Below, piece by piece: positions 15,928-25,267 of a DNA stretch of 43,042 bases (position 1 is its first letter; each line of letters starts with the position of its first letter). This DNA is from UBA5336 sp964506685 (GTDB lineage Bacteria; Pseudomonadota; Alphaproteobacteria; Caulobacterales; Hyphomonadaceae): assembly GCA_964506685.1 (NCBI GenBank), contig CAZDMQ010000021.1, positions 1-43,042 of the forward strand, read 5' to 3'. A model generated the notes under the pieces. It saw only the letters and a list, made by a program, of their open reading frames with translations. It ran no database searches and was not told the origin of the DNA. The position numbers and the translations under genes are program-made.

Positions 15928-16662
15928 CTATGCCGCGAACCGGTCGCCGAGATAGACCCGGCGGACGTCTTCATTGTCGAGCACGTCGCGGGGGGCGCCG
16001 TCGAACAGGACTGCGCCGTCATACATCACATAGGCGCGGTCAACGATCTCCAGGGTCTCGCGCACCTGGTGGTCGGTGATGAGCACGCCCAGCCCGCGTT
16101 GCTTGAGATAGCCGACGAGGTCGGAAATGTCGGAAATCGCGAGTGGATCGATCCCCGTGAACGGTTCGTCCAGCAGCATGAAGGAGGGCCGCGAAGCGAG
16201 CGCGCGGGCGATCTCCACCCGGCGCCTCTCGCCGCCTGAAAGCGATGTCGAAGACTGTCTTGCCAGATGCTCGATATGCAGTTCGGAGAGCAGCGCCTCA
16301 ACCTGTTCCTTGCGGGCGGCGCGGTTCTTCTCGCTCAGCTCGACCACGGCCATGACATTGTCGAACACGCTCATGCCGCGAAAAATCGAGGCTTCCTGGG
16401 GCAGGTAGCCCATGCCGAGCCGCGCACGCTGGTACATGGGCAGCGCGGTGACATCCTGGCCGTCAATGGCGATGCGCCCGGCATCGGCCGAGATCAGGCC
16501 CATGATCATGTAGAAGCAGGTGGTCTTGCCGGCACCGTTCGGTCCGAGCAGGCCGACGACTTCGCCGCGCTGCAATGACATCGAGACATCATTGACGACC
16601 TGGCGTTTGCCAAAGGTCTTGGCAAGATGCTCGACAATCAGACCTTCGGCCGGTTCACGCAT
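15928..16662 (-). CDS. lptB: LPS export ABC transporter ATP-binding protein
   Basis: LptB is the cytoplasmic ATPase that powers LPS extraction by LptFG and transport over LptC, LptA and LptDE. The 244-residue protein has Walker A GPNGAGKT at 40-47, a Q-loop near GYLPQEASIF (85-94), the signature LSGGERRRVE at 141-150, Walker B FMLLDEP at 161-167 and the switch His in VLITDHQVRETL. The PQEASIF and FTGIDP stretches are characteristic of LptB among ABC ATPases. It lies between lptA (109 bp upstream) and rpoN (11 bp downstream), the conserved proteobacterial arrangement. lptF and lptG are not in the window. Confidence 0.97.
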   Translation of the reverse strand: MREPAEGLIVEHLAKTFGKRQVVNDVSMSLQRGEVVGLLGPNGAGKTTCFYMIMGLISADAGRIAIDGQDVTALPMYQRARLGMGYLPQEASIFRGMSVFDNVMAVVELSEKNRAARKEQVEALLSELHIEHLARQSSTSLSGGERRRVEIARALASRPSFMLLDEPFTGIDPLAISDISDLVGYLKQRGLGVLITDHQVRETLEIVDRAYVMYDGAVLFDGAPRDVLDNEDVRRVYLGDRFAA

Positions 16663-16771
16663 TCATCTACTCCCGGTGCAGGGCCGTGCCGCCCTCGTCA
16701 TCTCCATACCCCAGCACCCTTTAAAATGCCCTTTATCGAATCAGTCGCGATTTCAGGGCACCCGGAATGAG

Positions 16772-17353
16772 TCACCCCTCCGACCCCGCAAGGGGGGGCT
16801 CGTCTTCCCTCGCACACTCGGTCGGCGTGTCCTCGCTGCCGGGAATGATGACCATCTGCACCCGGCCATCGGTACCGCCATCCAGCGTGGTCCGCCCGGC
16901 CGTCACCTCGATGGTCAGCCGTTCACCGCGCGCGACATCCTCGCAACGGATCAGCACGACATTGTCCTCGAGCGTGATCGTGTCGGTGGCGGCGTCATAC
17001 TGGCCGCGGTCCCCACGCGCCTTGAGATCCGGCGTGATGTAGAACACCTCGCCTTCGGCGACCATCCGGTCGATGGCTCCGAAAGCGGCGCCAGGACCGC
17101 CGGTCGCACCTTCGGCACCGGCTGTGTAATAGAGCGTGACTTCGTTCGCGCGCAGGCGCGCATCACCCTGCACGATGTCGACATTGCCGATGACGTCGAC
17201 CCGTCGCTCGCGCTCCAGCACCGAGGAACGGTCCGCATTCACCCGGATCGGTCCGCCCTGCGAGGAGATCTGCGCGCCGGCCGGTGTGGCGAGCATCAGG
17301 CCAGCGACAATCAAGCTGCCGAAGCTGCGCAATGTGGAAGTCGTTTCAGCCAT
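16772..17353 (-). CDS. lptA: LPS transport periplasmic protein LptA (OstA-like)
   Basis: LptA polymerises as a beta-jellyroll bridge carrying LPS across the periplasm. The protein is 193 residues from the ATG with complement 17351-17353, which overlaps the 3' end of lptC by eight bases. An N-terminal signal peptide is visible (SFGSLIVAGLMLATPAGAQ, cleavage after AGA). The OstA-type core follows: IRVNADRSSVLERERRVDVIGNVDIVQGDARLRANEVTLYY is the classical pattern of short strands, then AEGEVFYITPDLKARGDRGQYDAATDTITLEDNV (quoted in parts: strands around residues 100-135). The C-terminal 20 residues are acidic and variable. Operon with lptC and lptB supports the call. Confidence 0.9.
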   Translation of the reverse strand: MAETTSTLRSFGSLIVAGLMLATPAGAQISSQGGPIRVNADRSSVLERERRVDVIGNVDIVQGDARLRANEVTLYYTAGAEGATGGPGAAFGAIDRMVAEGEVFYITPDLKARGDRGQYDAATDTITLEDNVVLIRCEDVARGERLTIEVTAGRTTLDGGTDGRVQMVIIPGSEDTPTECAREDEPPLAGSEG

Positions 17354-18098
17354 TCTGGTCATCCTGCAAGCTGGAAGGGTCGTCACTGTCCTGTGCTCCG
17401 CCAGGGGCGGGCGGCGGGTCCTCTTCGGGATAGAACGTCATTTCGACATTGCCGAGAAACGTCACCACGGCACCGTCCTCGGTTATCTGATAGGTGTCGG
17501 AGCGCACGTCGCCAAGGGGGCCGACGCCGTAGAGCGGCTCGACGCCATCAACCCTGCCCTCGTTCACGAAGAACCGCGCACGGGTGGACCGGAACACATA
17601 GCCCGACGCGTCCTTGACCTGGACATCGCGATAGAGATCCAGCGTGACCGCATTGAGATCATAGGTCCCCTCGGGCGCGACGACCTGGGTGCCGTCCTCA
17701 TCGACCATCCGCGGATTGGTGAGATCGACCACACCCTCCTCGCCGCGTCGCCGCTGCGCCATGTCCGCCGTGATGACATAGGCCTTGCCGACCGTATCGC
17801 GTCCGGTGAACCGCGGATTGATCATGGTGACAATCTCGTTCGACCGGAACGACCGCCGTCCATCGCTGCCCTGGAAGGCACTCTGGATGAGATAGCCTGC
17901 CAGCAGGCCGAGCGAGGCAGCGGCGCCATAGGTGAAGAACATGCGCAGCACCCGCACGATATCGGAGCGCCTGCGCGCCTGCTCGAGCGTGAGTTGGCGG
18001 ACCGGCGCCCAAGCCAGCTCGCGCCGGGCCGGAGCCGCAGGGACCCGGCCCGGGGCCGATGGTCCCGGGGGCGCAGAAGTGGAGGGTGCGGAATCCAT
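17346..18098 (-). CDS. lptC: LPS export protein LptC
   Basis: LptC is a single-span inner-membrane protein that accepts LPS from LptB2FG and passes it to LptA. From the ATG with complement 18096-18098 it is 250 residues. A proline/alanine-rich N-terminal stretch of about 45 residues precedes the transmembrane segment (FFTYGAAASLGLLAGYLI), then a periplasmic OstA-like beta domain (NPRFTGRD, YVITADMAQRR, LDLYRDVQVKDASGYVFRS). The C-terminal 20 residues are Asp/Pro-rich. An ATG at 18200 is in frame but would add a stretch without family character. The rnd gene often found upstream in relatives is absent; the next gene (18309) is divergent, with a 210-bp spacer that should hold both promoters. 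Confidence 0.88.
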   Translation of the reverse strand: MDSAPSTSAPPGPSAPGRVPAAPARRELAWAPVRQLTLEQARRRSDIVRVLRMFFTYGAAASLGLLAGYLIQSAFQGSDGRRSFRSNEIVTMINPRFTGRDTVGKAYVITADMAQRRRGEEGVVDLTNPRMVDEDGTQVVAPEGTYDLNAVTLDLYRDVQVKDASGYVFRSTRARFFVNEGRVDGVEPLYGVGPLGDVRSDTYQITEDGAVVTFLGNVEMTFYPEEDPPPAPGGAQDSDDPSSLQDDQNG

Positions 18099-18308
18099 GC
18101 GGGGTGTCGGTCGATCCTTGCAAATCACGGTCTTACCGCGGGCTTGGGTCTCGACAAAGTGGCGATTTCGCGGCTGACGGCATTTTGTACAGACCGGCAC
18201 CGCTCCGACAAGGATTACCGAATGCTCATGCAGGCCTGACCGCAGCGGGTTGGCAGGCCCTTACCTGCGTCGTAATCAGGCGGCCCAATGTATGGAGTCC
18301 CCTCAGGC

Positions 18309-20321
18309 ATGACCTACCGGTCTGAAATCGACGGCATGCGGGCGCTGGCCGTCCTGCTTGTAATGCTTTTCCATGCCGGGTTTCCGGCCTTTTCCGGCGG
18401 ATTCATCGGCGTCGATGTCTTCTTCGTGATCTCGGGGTATCTCATCACCTCGATCATCCATCGCGAATTGCGCGACGGCCGCTTCTCCCTCGCCCGTTTC
18501 TACGAGCGCCGGGCCCGCCGGATCCTGCCGGCCCTTTTCCTCGTGGTCGCCGCCTGCATCCCCGCCGCGCTGCTCATCATGCTGCCCTTCGAACGCGAAA
18601 GCATGGCCGAAGCGGTGGCTGCAACCACGCTGTTCGCCTCGAATATCCTGTTCTGGCTGCGCAGCTCCTATTTCGACACGGCTGCCGAGCTCAACCCGCT
18701 GCTGCACACCTGGAGCCTTGCGGTGGAGGAACAGTTCTACATTGCCTTTCCCCTGATCCTGATGGCCCTGCGCGGCGCCTCGCAACGCACGCTGGCGCTG
18801 TTGATCGCCGCGCTCAGCCTCGCCAGTCTCGTGCTCGCCGAACTGGTGGCACGCAGCTATCCCATGGCGGCCTTCTATCTCATCCCGTTCCGGGCGTGGG
18901 AGCTGGGCGCGGGTGCCCTCGTCGCACTGACGTTCGGCGCCGGCCGCGTACAACAACGGGCGCTGGCCGAACTGGGCGGGGTGCTGGGGCTCGGGCTGAT
19001 CGTTGCGAGCGCGGTTGTCTATGACAAGGGCACGCCGTTTCCGGGCCTGTTCGCGCTAGCGCCGGTCCTCGGGACCTGCCTGGTCATCACCTGCGCCGCG
19101 CCGCGGACCCTGGCGGGCCGGTTGCTGTCGCTGAAGCCCGTGGTCGGGCTCGGCCTGATCAGCTACAGCGCCTATCTCTGGCACCAGCCGCTCTTTGCCT
19201 TCGCGCGCCTGTCGAGCTATCACGAATTGACCCTCGTCGAAATCTGGACCCTCATCGCGGCAACGATTGTGCTGGCCTGGCTGAGTTGGCGGTTCGTCGA
19301 AACGCCCTTCCGCAATCGCCGCGTGATGAGCGTCCCGCGCCTTGCCGGCGCACTGGCGCCCGCTGCCGCCATCCTGCTTGCCGTCGGCGTTGTCGGAAAC
19401 TATTCCAACGGCCTGGCACGGGATACGGGGGCGGTCGCCGAGTCCTCCGATCTTTTCCACAACCTCTATACCGAACGGCTCGAGCGGATCGGGTCCGGAC
19501 AGTGCCATTTCAACCGGCGTGGCGAACACGTCGAGATCGATGATTTCATCGCGAACTGGTCCTGCGAACCGGACACCTCCGATACAGACAGGCTCACGGT
19601 CGCCGTCTTCGGGGACAGTATTGCCGCTGACTTGGCCTCGGCCCTCCGTCACGGGGCTCTAAGGGACGGGGCGGCAACCGGTTCCGCGTTCGATATCGGC
19701 GTCATACAGATGACCGGTGCCGGTTGTCCGCTGGTGCCGCGCCTGCAGTCGCCGGCCTGCCGCAAGCTCCACGAGGCCTTCGCCGCGCGGGTCTCGCAGG
19801 GCGGCATCGACGAGGTCTGGGTCACGAACTGGTTCGAGAAGGAAGAGCTGCAGCCTGACGACATGCAGGCCGCCATGGACAGCCTGGCCGCGCTCGGCGT
19901 GCCCGTGAAGGTGTGGTCGCCGCTGCCCAGCTTCGGCGCCGTGCAGCGGGCTTACCTGGCCCGGCTGCAGAAGGGCAGATGGCCGGATGCGCTCTACCGG
20001 GACGACCATGTCGACGCTTTCCTCGAGGCCGTTGCCGGGGTCGACATCACGGGCGAAATCGAAGTCCGGGACAGCCGCAACGCCTTCTGCCAACTCTCGG
20101 AGGACTGTCACCTTGCCGCTGGCAAGACACTGTTCGTGCTGGACAAGTACTCCCACCTGTCACGCGACGGCGCGATGCGGTACGGACGCCAGCTTGCCGC
20201 GACCCTTGTCGGAGCCGCCACGCCAGGTAATGGCGCGCGTGCCCCCCAGATGGACGACCCGACGCCGCCGCAGCTTTGTGAATACAGCCGAACATGCTAT
20301 TCGCAAAGCCGGGAGGGATGA
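18309..20321 (+). CDS. Membrane acyltransferase with C-terminal SGNH domain (OafA/YrhL-like)
   Basis: An integral membrane O-acyltransferase that probably acetylates or acylates surface polysaccharide, LPS or peptidoglycan. The N-terminal half (about residues 1-360) is the acyltransferase-3 domain with roughly ten hydrophobic segments, starting YRSEIDGMRALAVLLVMLFHAG (Arg and His of the family) and including FFVISGYLITSII, RRARRILPAL and the LLHTWSLAVEEQFY motif. The C-terminal half (about 390-660) is an extracytoplasmic SGNH hydrolase-like domain with FGDSIAADL (Ser nucleophile) and DKYSHLSRDG (Asp/His). ATG 18309 has GGAG 11 bases upstream; ATG 18288 is possible. The DoxX-like gene follows after three bases, so they are co-transcribed. 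Confidence 0.92.
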   Translation: MTYRSEIDGMRALAVLLVMLFHAGFPAFSGGFIGVDVFFVISGYLITSIIHRELRDGRFSLARFYERRARRILPALFLVVAACIPAALLIMLPFERESMAEAVAATTLFASNILFWLRSSYFDTAAELNPLLHTWSLAVEEQFYIAFPLILMALRGASQRTLALLIAALSLASLVLAELVARSYPMAAFYLIPFRAWELGAGALVALTFGAGRVQQRALAELGGVLGLGLIVASAVVYDKGTPFPGLFALAPVLGTCLVITCAAPRTLAGRLLSLKPVVGLGLISYSAYLWHQPLFAFARLSSYHELTLVEIWTLIAATIVLAWLSWRFVETPFRNRRVMSVPRLAGALAPAAAILLAVGVVGNYSNGLARDTGAVAESSDLFHNLYTERLERIGSGQCHFNRRGEHVEIDDFIANWSCEPDTSDTDRLTVAVFGDSIAADLASALRHGALRDGAATGSAFDIGVIQMTGAGCPLVPRLQSPACRKLHEAFAARVSQGGIDEVWVTNWFEKEELQPDDMQAAMDSLAALGVPVKVWSPLPSFGAVQRAYLARLQKGRWPDALYRDDHVDAFLEAVAGVDITGEIEVRDSRNAFCQLSEDCHLAAGKTLFVLDKYSHLSRDGAMRYGRQLAATLVGAATPGNGARAPQMDDPTPPQLCEYSRTCYSQSREG

Positions 20322-20324
20322 GCA

Positions 20325-20789
20325 ATGGACCTGATTCGAACGCTCCTGAGCTGGCTGCTTGCCCTGTTCATCATCTTCATCTTCCTGCAGGCAACGATCC
20401 ATCCCCTGCCCGACCCGCCAATCGGCCAGGTCAAGCTCCATGACCTGCCGGGCGAGAATATCGTTTTCCAGACACTGGCCAACAAGTCCGGCATCGCCCT
20501 GTTCGAACCGCTATTCCGCGTACTGACCGCTGTGGCCGAACTGGTTGCCGCAGCCCTTCTCCTGCTGCCCTGGACACGGCGCCCAGGCGCAATTCTGTCG
20601 GCCATGATACTGACGGGCGCAGTGGGGCTGCATCTGTCGCCCTGGCTTGGTCGGGAGATTCCCGTGTCGCTGCAGGCAGGGGCTGCCAGTGATGGCGGCC
20701 AGCTCTTCATGCTGGCGATTGCCCTGCTCGTGGCGAGCCTGCTGCTCATCTTCATCCATCCTGCCGGGCGGTCCCGCCCGCGCTACTGA
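20325..20789 (+). CDS. DoxX-like four-helix membrane protein
   Basis: A 154-residue inner-membrane protein with four hydrophobic segments (about residues 5-24, 62-82, 88-105, 126-145). Size and topology, the Asn/Gln-poor helices and the KSGIALFEPLFRVLTAVAELVAAALLL stretch (in part) resemble DoxX-like proteins, a poorly understood family linked to redox or thiosulfate chemistry. No catalytic motif is visible. It begins three bases after the acyltransferase stop, so its expression is tied to that gene; a shared role in envelope modification is possible but unproven. Confidence 0.6.
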   Translation: MDLIRTLLSWLLALFIIFIFLQATIHPLPDPPIGQVKLHDLPGENIVFQTLANKSGIALFEPLFRVLTAVAELVAAALLLLPWTRRPGAILSAMILTGAVGLHLSPWLGREIPVSLQAGAASDGGQLFMLAIALLVASLLLIFIHPAGRSRPRY

Positions 20790-20871
20790 ACCGGACCGCC
20801 GCACACGCAGGGCGCCGGACAGTCAAGGCCCGGGCCAGGGCCGTCCACCGCTGGTTAACCGCTGGGGGTGT

Positions 20872-22080
20872 ATGCATGCCGGCATGCAAGCCCAGCCTGA
20901 ACCCGCCGGTCCCGCCCCCCAGTTCCACGCGCGCAAGACGCTCCTGCGGCGTCTTGTCGATGTGGTGTCCCTGCCCTCCTCGACCATTTCTCCCCAGGAA
21001 CGGTCGGTCGCCGGTGATATCCTGCTGGAAATGCTGTTCTCGGCAACCAATGAGGAACGCCGCCTGACCGCCTCGCGACTGTCGGAAAAGACCGAAGCGC
21101 CCGAACGGGTGCTGCGCTACCTCTCGACTTGCGAGATTTCCGTCGCCGCCCCAATGCTCGAATACAATGACGGGCTGGATGACGGCACGCTGGTCAAGGT
21201 CGTCGCGACCGGCTCCATCGACCACCGCATTCTCGTCGCCCGGCGCAAGCAGGTGTCGCCATCGGTCAGCGCCGAGATCATCGAGCGCGGCGATTTCGCC
21301 GCCGTCACGGCGCTACTGAACAATCGCAATGCGCAGATATCCGATGGCAGCATGGACGGGCTGATGGCGCTCAGCCAGATGCACCTGCCGCTGTGCGACC
21401 TGCTGATCAACCGGCCCGAGCTTACCCCGGCCCATGCGCTGGCCATGTTCTGGTGGTCGCGAACCGAGACGCGGGAGCAGATCCTGCGGCGCCATACAGC
21501 CGACCGGATCGAACTCATCCAGCGCTGCGGCGACGTCTTCGCCCTCGCCGCAGCCGAAGGCTGGTCCGACCCGGTGACGCGGAAGACACTGCAGCTCATC
21601 GAGCGGCGCCAGCGCAATCGCGGGGCAATCGAGCGCAGCCCGTACAAGGATCTCGAACACGCCATCGAAGTCGCCGCGCGGGAGGGCATGAGCGCGCCCA
21701 TCGCGCAGGAGATCGGCTACCTGGCCGGGATCAAGCCGGTGACGATCGCCAAGATCCTGTCCGATGAGGGCGGGGAAGGCATCGCCGTCCTCTGCAAGGC
21801 CACCGGGCTGAAGCGCGATTACCTGACCAAGCTGTTCGTCTCGACCGGCCGGCCACTGACCGAAGTGACCACCGGCGGGGACCATCCCGTCTGGCACCAG
21901 GTGCGTGAGATCTTCGAGATCCTGTCGACTGCCAAGGCCCAGACGACCCTGCGCTACTGGAATTGGTCCCTGTCGAGCACCTATTCGCCGCAGCTCGGCA
22001 TCATCGCCGACGCATCCGACACCGCCGCCCTCGACAATTCCATCGCCCAGCGGACCGCACAGCTCGTCTTCAAGGCCTGA
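20872..22080 (+). CDS. DUF2336 domain-containing protein
   Basis: A 402-residue soluble, helix-rich protein. The sequence from about residue 20 (KTLLRRLVDVVSLPSS, QERSVAGDILLEMLFS, RRLTASRLSEKTEAPERVLRYL) to 350 fits DUF2336, an alphaproteobacterial family of helical repeats, as I recall it. Recurrent segments such as LAEDEI-like turns, LLNNRNAQIS, LLINRPELTPAHALAMFWWS support a repeat solenoid. The start is ATG 20872 with GGGGG just upstream; the frame is open further back into the DoxX-like gene but has no family character. No enzymatic motif is visible. Some members in relatives were studied as regulators, but I cannot assign a role here. Confidence 0.75.
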   Translation: MHAGMQAQPEPAGPAPQFHARKTLLRRLVDVVSLPSSTISPQERSVAGDILLEMLFSATNEERRLTASRLSEKTEAPERVLRYLSTCEISVAAPMLEYNDGLDDGTLVKVVATGSIDHRILVARRKQVSPSVSAEIIERGDFAAVTALLNNRNAQISDGSMDGLMALSQMHLPLCDLLINRPELTPAHALAMFWWSRTETREQILRRHTADRIELIQRCGDVFALAAAEGWSDPVTRKTLQLIERRQRNRGAIERSPYKDLEHAIEVAAREGMSAPIAQEIGYLAGIKPVTIAKILSDEGGEGIAVLCKATGLKRDYLTKLFVSTGRPLTEVTTGGDHPVWHQVREIFEILSTAKAQTTLRYWNWSLSSTYSPQLGIIADASDTAALDNSIAQRTAQLVFKA

Positions 22081-22171
22081 TCCCCGCATCAAAGCGCCAC
22101 GGCCCGCCCTCCCGGGGCTGCTGCAAGAAAACCGGTTCCCACGCGTTGCACTTGCGTTCTATGGGTAGGGC

Positions 22172-23677
22172 ATGACGAAGACACACATGCCGGACAAGGA
22201 CACGCAGGACGCGCCCCTGCCTGCGGATACGGCGGGCGATGGCAGCGCAGGCGATGTCCGCAGCCCGGTCTCCGGCATGGAAAGCGCCATGTCGGCGGGC
22301 ACGGTCGCCGGCGCCGTCGCCGAGGTCATGACCGGCGCGGGACGGCTGGCGACGGCCCGCCGCGGACGCGCACGCCGGATCCGGCGGAACGTTCACCGCG
22401 AATTGCCCGCCTATCTGTTCGTGCAGACAAGCTGGTTCATGGCCTTCGGACTGCAACTCGTGCTCTTCCCGTACCTGATCACGAGCCCGCTCCACCTCGG
22501 CCGGGACGGGCTCGAGCTGGGCCTCGCCAACATGGCCCTGTCGGCCCCGTCAGTGGTGTTCCTGCTGCTGGGCGGGGTGGTGGCCGAGCGCGCCGACGGC
22601 AAGCGATTGCTGATGCTGCTGCATGGCATGGCCGCCGTACCCGCAATCGGCCTGTCGGCGGCCCTCTGGTCGGGTACCCTGACATATCCGCTGATGATCC
22701 TTTATGGCGTGACCATCGGGACCGTTGGCGCCTTCATGATGCCGGCCCGCGACTCCATCGTGAACGAGGTTGTCGAGCGACGCATACGGATAGGATCCGG
22801 CGTGACTCTGCAGCTTGGCGTGACACTGGCCACCATGGCGCAGTTCATCGCCCAGATCCTCGGGCTGACGCTTGGCGGCTATGCCGACAAGATGACCAGC
22901 ATGCCAGCCTGGCTCGGCGGGTTCGGCATCGGGCCGATCGCCTCGGAGCGCCTGCTGCTGCTGCAGGGCATCGTGCTGGCATTCGGAGCGGGGTTCGCGC
23001 TGTTTCTCGGCCGCGGTCGCCGGGTCCGAACGGGCCGGACCGGGGTCGGCGCCGCCTTTGGTGACATTCGCGAAGGCGTTGCAGCGGTCCGCGCCGATGG
23101 CCGGCTGTGGGCGATGACGCTGCTGATGTTCGGTGTCGGCATTTTCGTGATCGGCTCGTTCCTGGTGGTCCTGCCGATCCTCAATCGCGACATCTACGGT
23201 CTCGACAGCGACGGCATCCGCGACATGTTCGTCACCTTCTGGATGGGCGCCTTCGTCTCCTCGGTGCTGTTGTCGGTGTTCAACCGGATCAAGCGCCAGG
23301 GCCGGCTGCTGCTGACCGCACAGGCCCTCGGCTCGGTCGTGATCCTGCTGATGCTGGCCAAGCCGCCGCACTGGATATTCCTGATGATCGTCTTCGTCTG
23401 GGGTCTCGCGGCGGGCATTTCCATCGCCATGAGCCGCTCCATCGTCCAGGATGCCGCGCCAAAGGACCAGCTTGCGCGGGTGCTGTCGATCTACCAGCTC
23501 GGCTTCATGGCCGGCGCCCCCTTCGGCGCCGCCATCATGGGCGCGCTGACCGATCTCTTCCCGACTGAGCCGCAGCGGGTCGCCGTCGTGCCTGCCGCCG
23601 GCATGCTCACGCTGATCACCTGGATGATCCTGCGCACGCCGATCTGGAACATGAAGCATCGCGACTTCGAGGACTGA
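22172..23677 (+). CDS. MFS transporter (EntS-like, 12 TM)
   Basis: A 501-residue major facilitator superfamily permease. The first 75 residues are a hydrophilic Ala/Gly/Arg-rich extension. About twelve hydrophobic segments follow, beginning AYLFVQTSWFMAFGLQL. The loop between TM2 and TM3 carries GGVVAERADGKRLLML, a version of the MFS motif GxxxDRxGRR. The arrangement MPARDSIVNEVV after TM4 is typical of the enterobactin-exporter-like MFS_3 group. Substrate unknown. It lies 91 bp after the DUF2336 gene and converges with argC across 40 bp. Confidence 0.88.
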   Translation: MTKTHMPDKDTQDAPLPADTAGDGSAGDVRSPVSGMESAMSAGTVAGAVAEVMTGAGRLATARRGRARRIRRNVHRELPAYLFVQTSWFMAFGLQLVLFPYLITSPLHLGRDGLELGLANMALSAPSVVFLLLGGVVAERADGKRLLMLLHGMAAVPAIGLSAALWSGTLTYPLMILYGVTIGTVGAFMMPARDSIVNEVVERRIRIGSGVTLQLGVTLATMAQFIAQILGLTLGGYADKMTSMPAWLGGFGIGPIASERLLLLQGIVLAFGAGFALFLGRGRRVRTGRTGVGAAFGDIREGVAAVRADGRLWAMTLLMFGVGIFVIGSFLVVLPILNRDIYGLDSDGIRDMFVTFWMGAFVSSVLLSVFNRIKRQGRLLLTAQALGSVVILLMLAKPPHWIFLMIVFVWGLAAGISIAMSRSIVQDAAPKDQLARVLSIYQLGFMAGAPFGAAIMGALTDLFPTEPQRVAVVPAAGMLTLITWMILRTPIWNMKHRDFED

Positions 23678-23717
23678 GACACCGGAGGAAGACCGTCGGA
23701 AGGCCCGCCCGTCAGTC

Positions 23718-24644
23718 CTAGAGGCCCATGCCCTCATCCCGGCCCAGCACGAGATTGAGCGACTGCACCGCCGCGCCCGCTGCGCCCTTGCCGAGATTGT
23801 CCAGCCGGGCGATGAGCCGGACCTCATCATCATTGCCGAACACGAAGAGCTCCAGCCGGTTGCTGCCGTTCAGCGCTTCGGGTTCGAGGCCCGGACAGGC
23901 ATCGGCGGCCTCGAGCGAGGGCACCGAGATGAAGCGGGCACCGGCATAAGCCGCCGCAAGCGTGGCATGGATCTGCGTCCGCGTCGGGCCATCGGGGAGC
24001 GACCAGAGGGCGAGCGGTACCTCCACCAGCATGCCCTGGGCGAAATTCCCGACCGCCGGCGTGAAGACCGGGCGGTGGGCAAGCCCTGCATGCGCGCGCA
24101 TTTCCGGTGGGTGCTTGTGGGCCTGGTCGAGGCCATAGGCACGGTGGGCCGGCCCGCCGGCCTCGAATTCGGCGATCATGGCCCGTCCGCCACCGCTATA
24201 GCCCGAGATGGCGTTGCAGGTGACCGGATACGTCGCCGGCAGGAGTCCTGCCATGACCAGCGGCCGGACCAGCGCGATGAAGCCCGTCGGATAGCAGCCG
24301 GGATTGGAGATCCGTTTCGAAGCGGCAATGGCCGCAGCCTGTCCCGGCGCCATCTCCGGAAACCCGTAGTTCCAGCCCGCGGCCGTGCGATGGGCACTCG
24401 AGGCGTCGATGATCACGGTGTCGGGCGCCTCGACCAGCGCCACGGCTTCCCGCGCCGCCGCGTCCGGCAGGCAGAGAATGGCGATACTGGCAGCGTTCAG
24501 GCAGCGCGCCCGGGCCGCCGGCTCCTTGCGCTGGTCCGGCGCGATGGTGATGAGGTCGAGATCGCTGCGTGCCGCGAGGCGCTCACGGATCTGCAGGCCC
24601 GTGGTGCCCGCTTCGCCATCGATGAAGACTGTCGGGTTCGCCAT
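23718..24644 (-). CDS. argC: N-acetyl-gamma-glutamyl-phosphate reductase, type 2
   Basis: ArgC reduces N-acetylglutamyl phosphate to the semialdehyde with NADPH in arginine synthesis. The 308-residue protein is the shorter type 2 form: IDGEAGTTGLQIRERL at the N-terminus (dinucleotide site, residues 8-23), SSAHRT at 82-87, and catalytic Cys117 in NPGCYPTG. The C-terminal FVFGNDDEVRLIARLDNLGKGAAG is the conserved family ending. It is the third gene of the rplM-rpsI-argC run, a frequent alphaproteobacterial linkage. A terminator hairpin after rpsI (24718-24748) and a short tandem repeat lie between, so argC may have its own promoter. Confidence 0.96.
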   Translation of the reverse strand: MANPTVFIDGEAGTTGLQIRERLAARSDLDLITIAPDQRKEPAARARCLNAASIAILCLPDAAAREAVALVEAPDTVIIDASSAHRTAAGWNYGFPEMAPGQAAAIAASKRISNPGCYPTGFIALVRPLVMAGLLPATYPVTCNAISGYSGGGRAMIAEFEAGGPAHRAYGLDQAHKHPPEMRAHAGLAHRPVFTPAVGNFAQGMLVEVPLALWSLPDGPTRTQIHATLAAAYAGARFISVPSLEAADACPGLEPEALNGSNRLELFVFGNDDEVRLIARLDNLGKGAAGAAVQSLNLVLGRDEGMGL

Positions 24645-24670
24645 GGCTCATAGCCCCGAAAGACGGCCGC

Positions 24671-24706
24671 ATGGCCCGGAAGGACCCCATGGCCCGGAAG
24701 GACCCC
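24671..24706. repeat. 18-bp tandem repeat between rpsI and argC
   Basis: ATGGCCCGGAAGGACCCC occurs twice in tandem (24671-24688, 24689-24706), with a partial third copy ATGGCCC starting at 24707. It lies in the rpsI-argC spacer, 26 bp upstream of the argC start codon, so it forms most of the argC leader. Confidence 0.85.
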
Positions 24707-24717
24707 ATGGCCCTGAA

Positions 24718-24748
24718 TGAAAAGGGGCGCCCCGTTGCCGAAGCGCCC
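24718..24748 (-). terminator. Intrinsic terminator after rpsI
   Basis: On the minus strand GGGCGC (24748-24743) pairs with GCGCCC (24730-24725), followed by CTTTTCA. The stem is short and the T-run has four T, so it is moderate in strength. It lies 28 bp beyond the rpsI stop and could reduce read-through into argC. Confidence 0.55.
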
Positions 24749-24775
24749 GAAGCCGGATCGACGTCTGCCGTCCCG

Positions 24776-25261
24776 CTAGCGCTTGGAAAACTGGAAGCTG
24801 CGGCGGGCCTTCGCCTTGCCGTACTTCTTCCGCTCCACCGTGCGCGGGTCGCGCGTCAGGTGACCATGCGGCTTCAGCACCGGGCGCATGCCAGGCTCAT
24901 AGGCCACCAGCGCGCGCGCAATGCCGTGGCGGATGGCGCCGGCTTGTCCCGACAGGCCAGAGCCCTTAACCGTGCAGACCACGTCGAACTCGGTGCGCCG
25001 GTCGGAAGCGATCAGCGGCTGCTCGATGACCATACGCAGGACGGGCCGGGCAAAATACTGGGCCTGGTCCTTGCCATTGATCGTGATCTTTCCCGAACCC
25101 GGCTTCAACCAGACGCGGGCCGTGGCTTCCTTGCGGCGGCCCGTGCCGTAGGCACGACCAAGCTCGTCGATCTTCGGCTGGCCGAGATCCCGCGGTTCCT
25201 GCGCGGTTGTGGCCGGGTCAAGGGTCTTGAGGTCTTCGAGGGCGGAGGCTGTATCGGTCAT
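24776..25261 (-). CDS. rpsI: 30S ribosomal protein S9
   Basis: S9 sits in the head of the small ribosomal subunit with its C-terminal tail reaching the P-site tRNA. The 161-residue protein has the family motifs YGTGRRKEATARVWLKPG, INGKDQAQYF, DVVCTVKGSGLSGQAGAIRHGIARAL (in part) and the basic C-terminus ending KARRSFQFSKR. The N-terminal 30 residues (DTASALEDLKTLDPATT...) are an extension usual in alphaproteobacteria. It follows rplM by six bases. The S9 end KR, which contacts tRNA, is intact. Confidence 0.98.
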   Translation of the reverse strand: MTDTASALEDLKTLDPATTAQEPRDLGQPKIDELGRAYGTGRRKEATARVWLKPGSGKITINGKDQAQYFARPVLRMVIEQPLIASDRRTEFDVVCTVKGSGLSGQAGAIRHGIARALVAYEPGMRPVLKPHGHLTRDPRTVERKKYGKAKARRSFQFSKR

Positions 25262-25267
25262 GACGCT

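Noticed and set aside
14576..15955. 459-codon plus-strand frame opposite rpoN
   Set aside because: Antisense shadow of a certain gene; composition is what the rpoN codons dictate.
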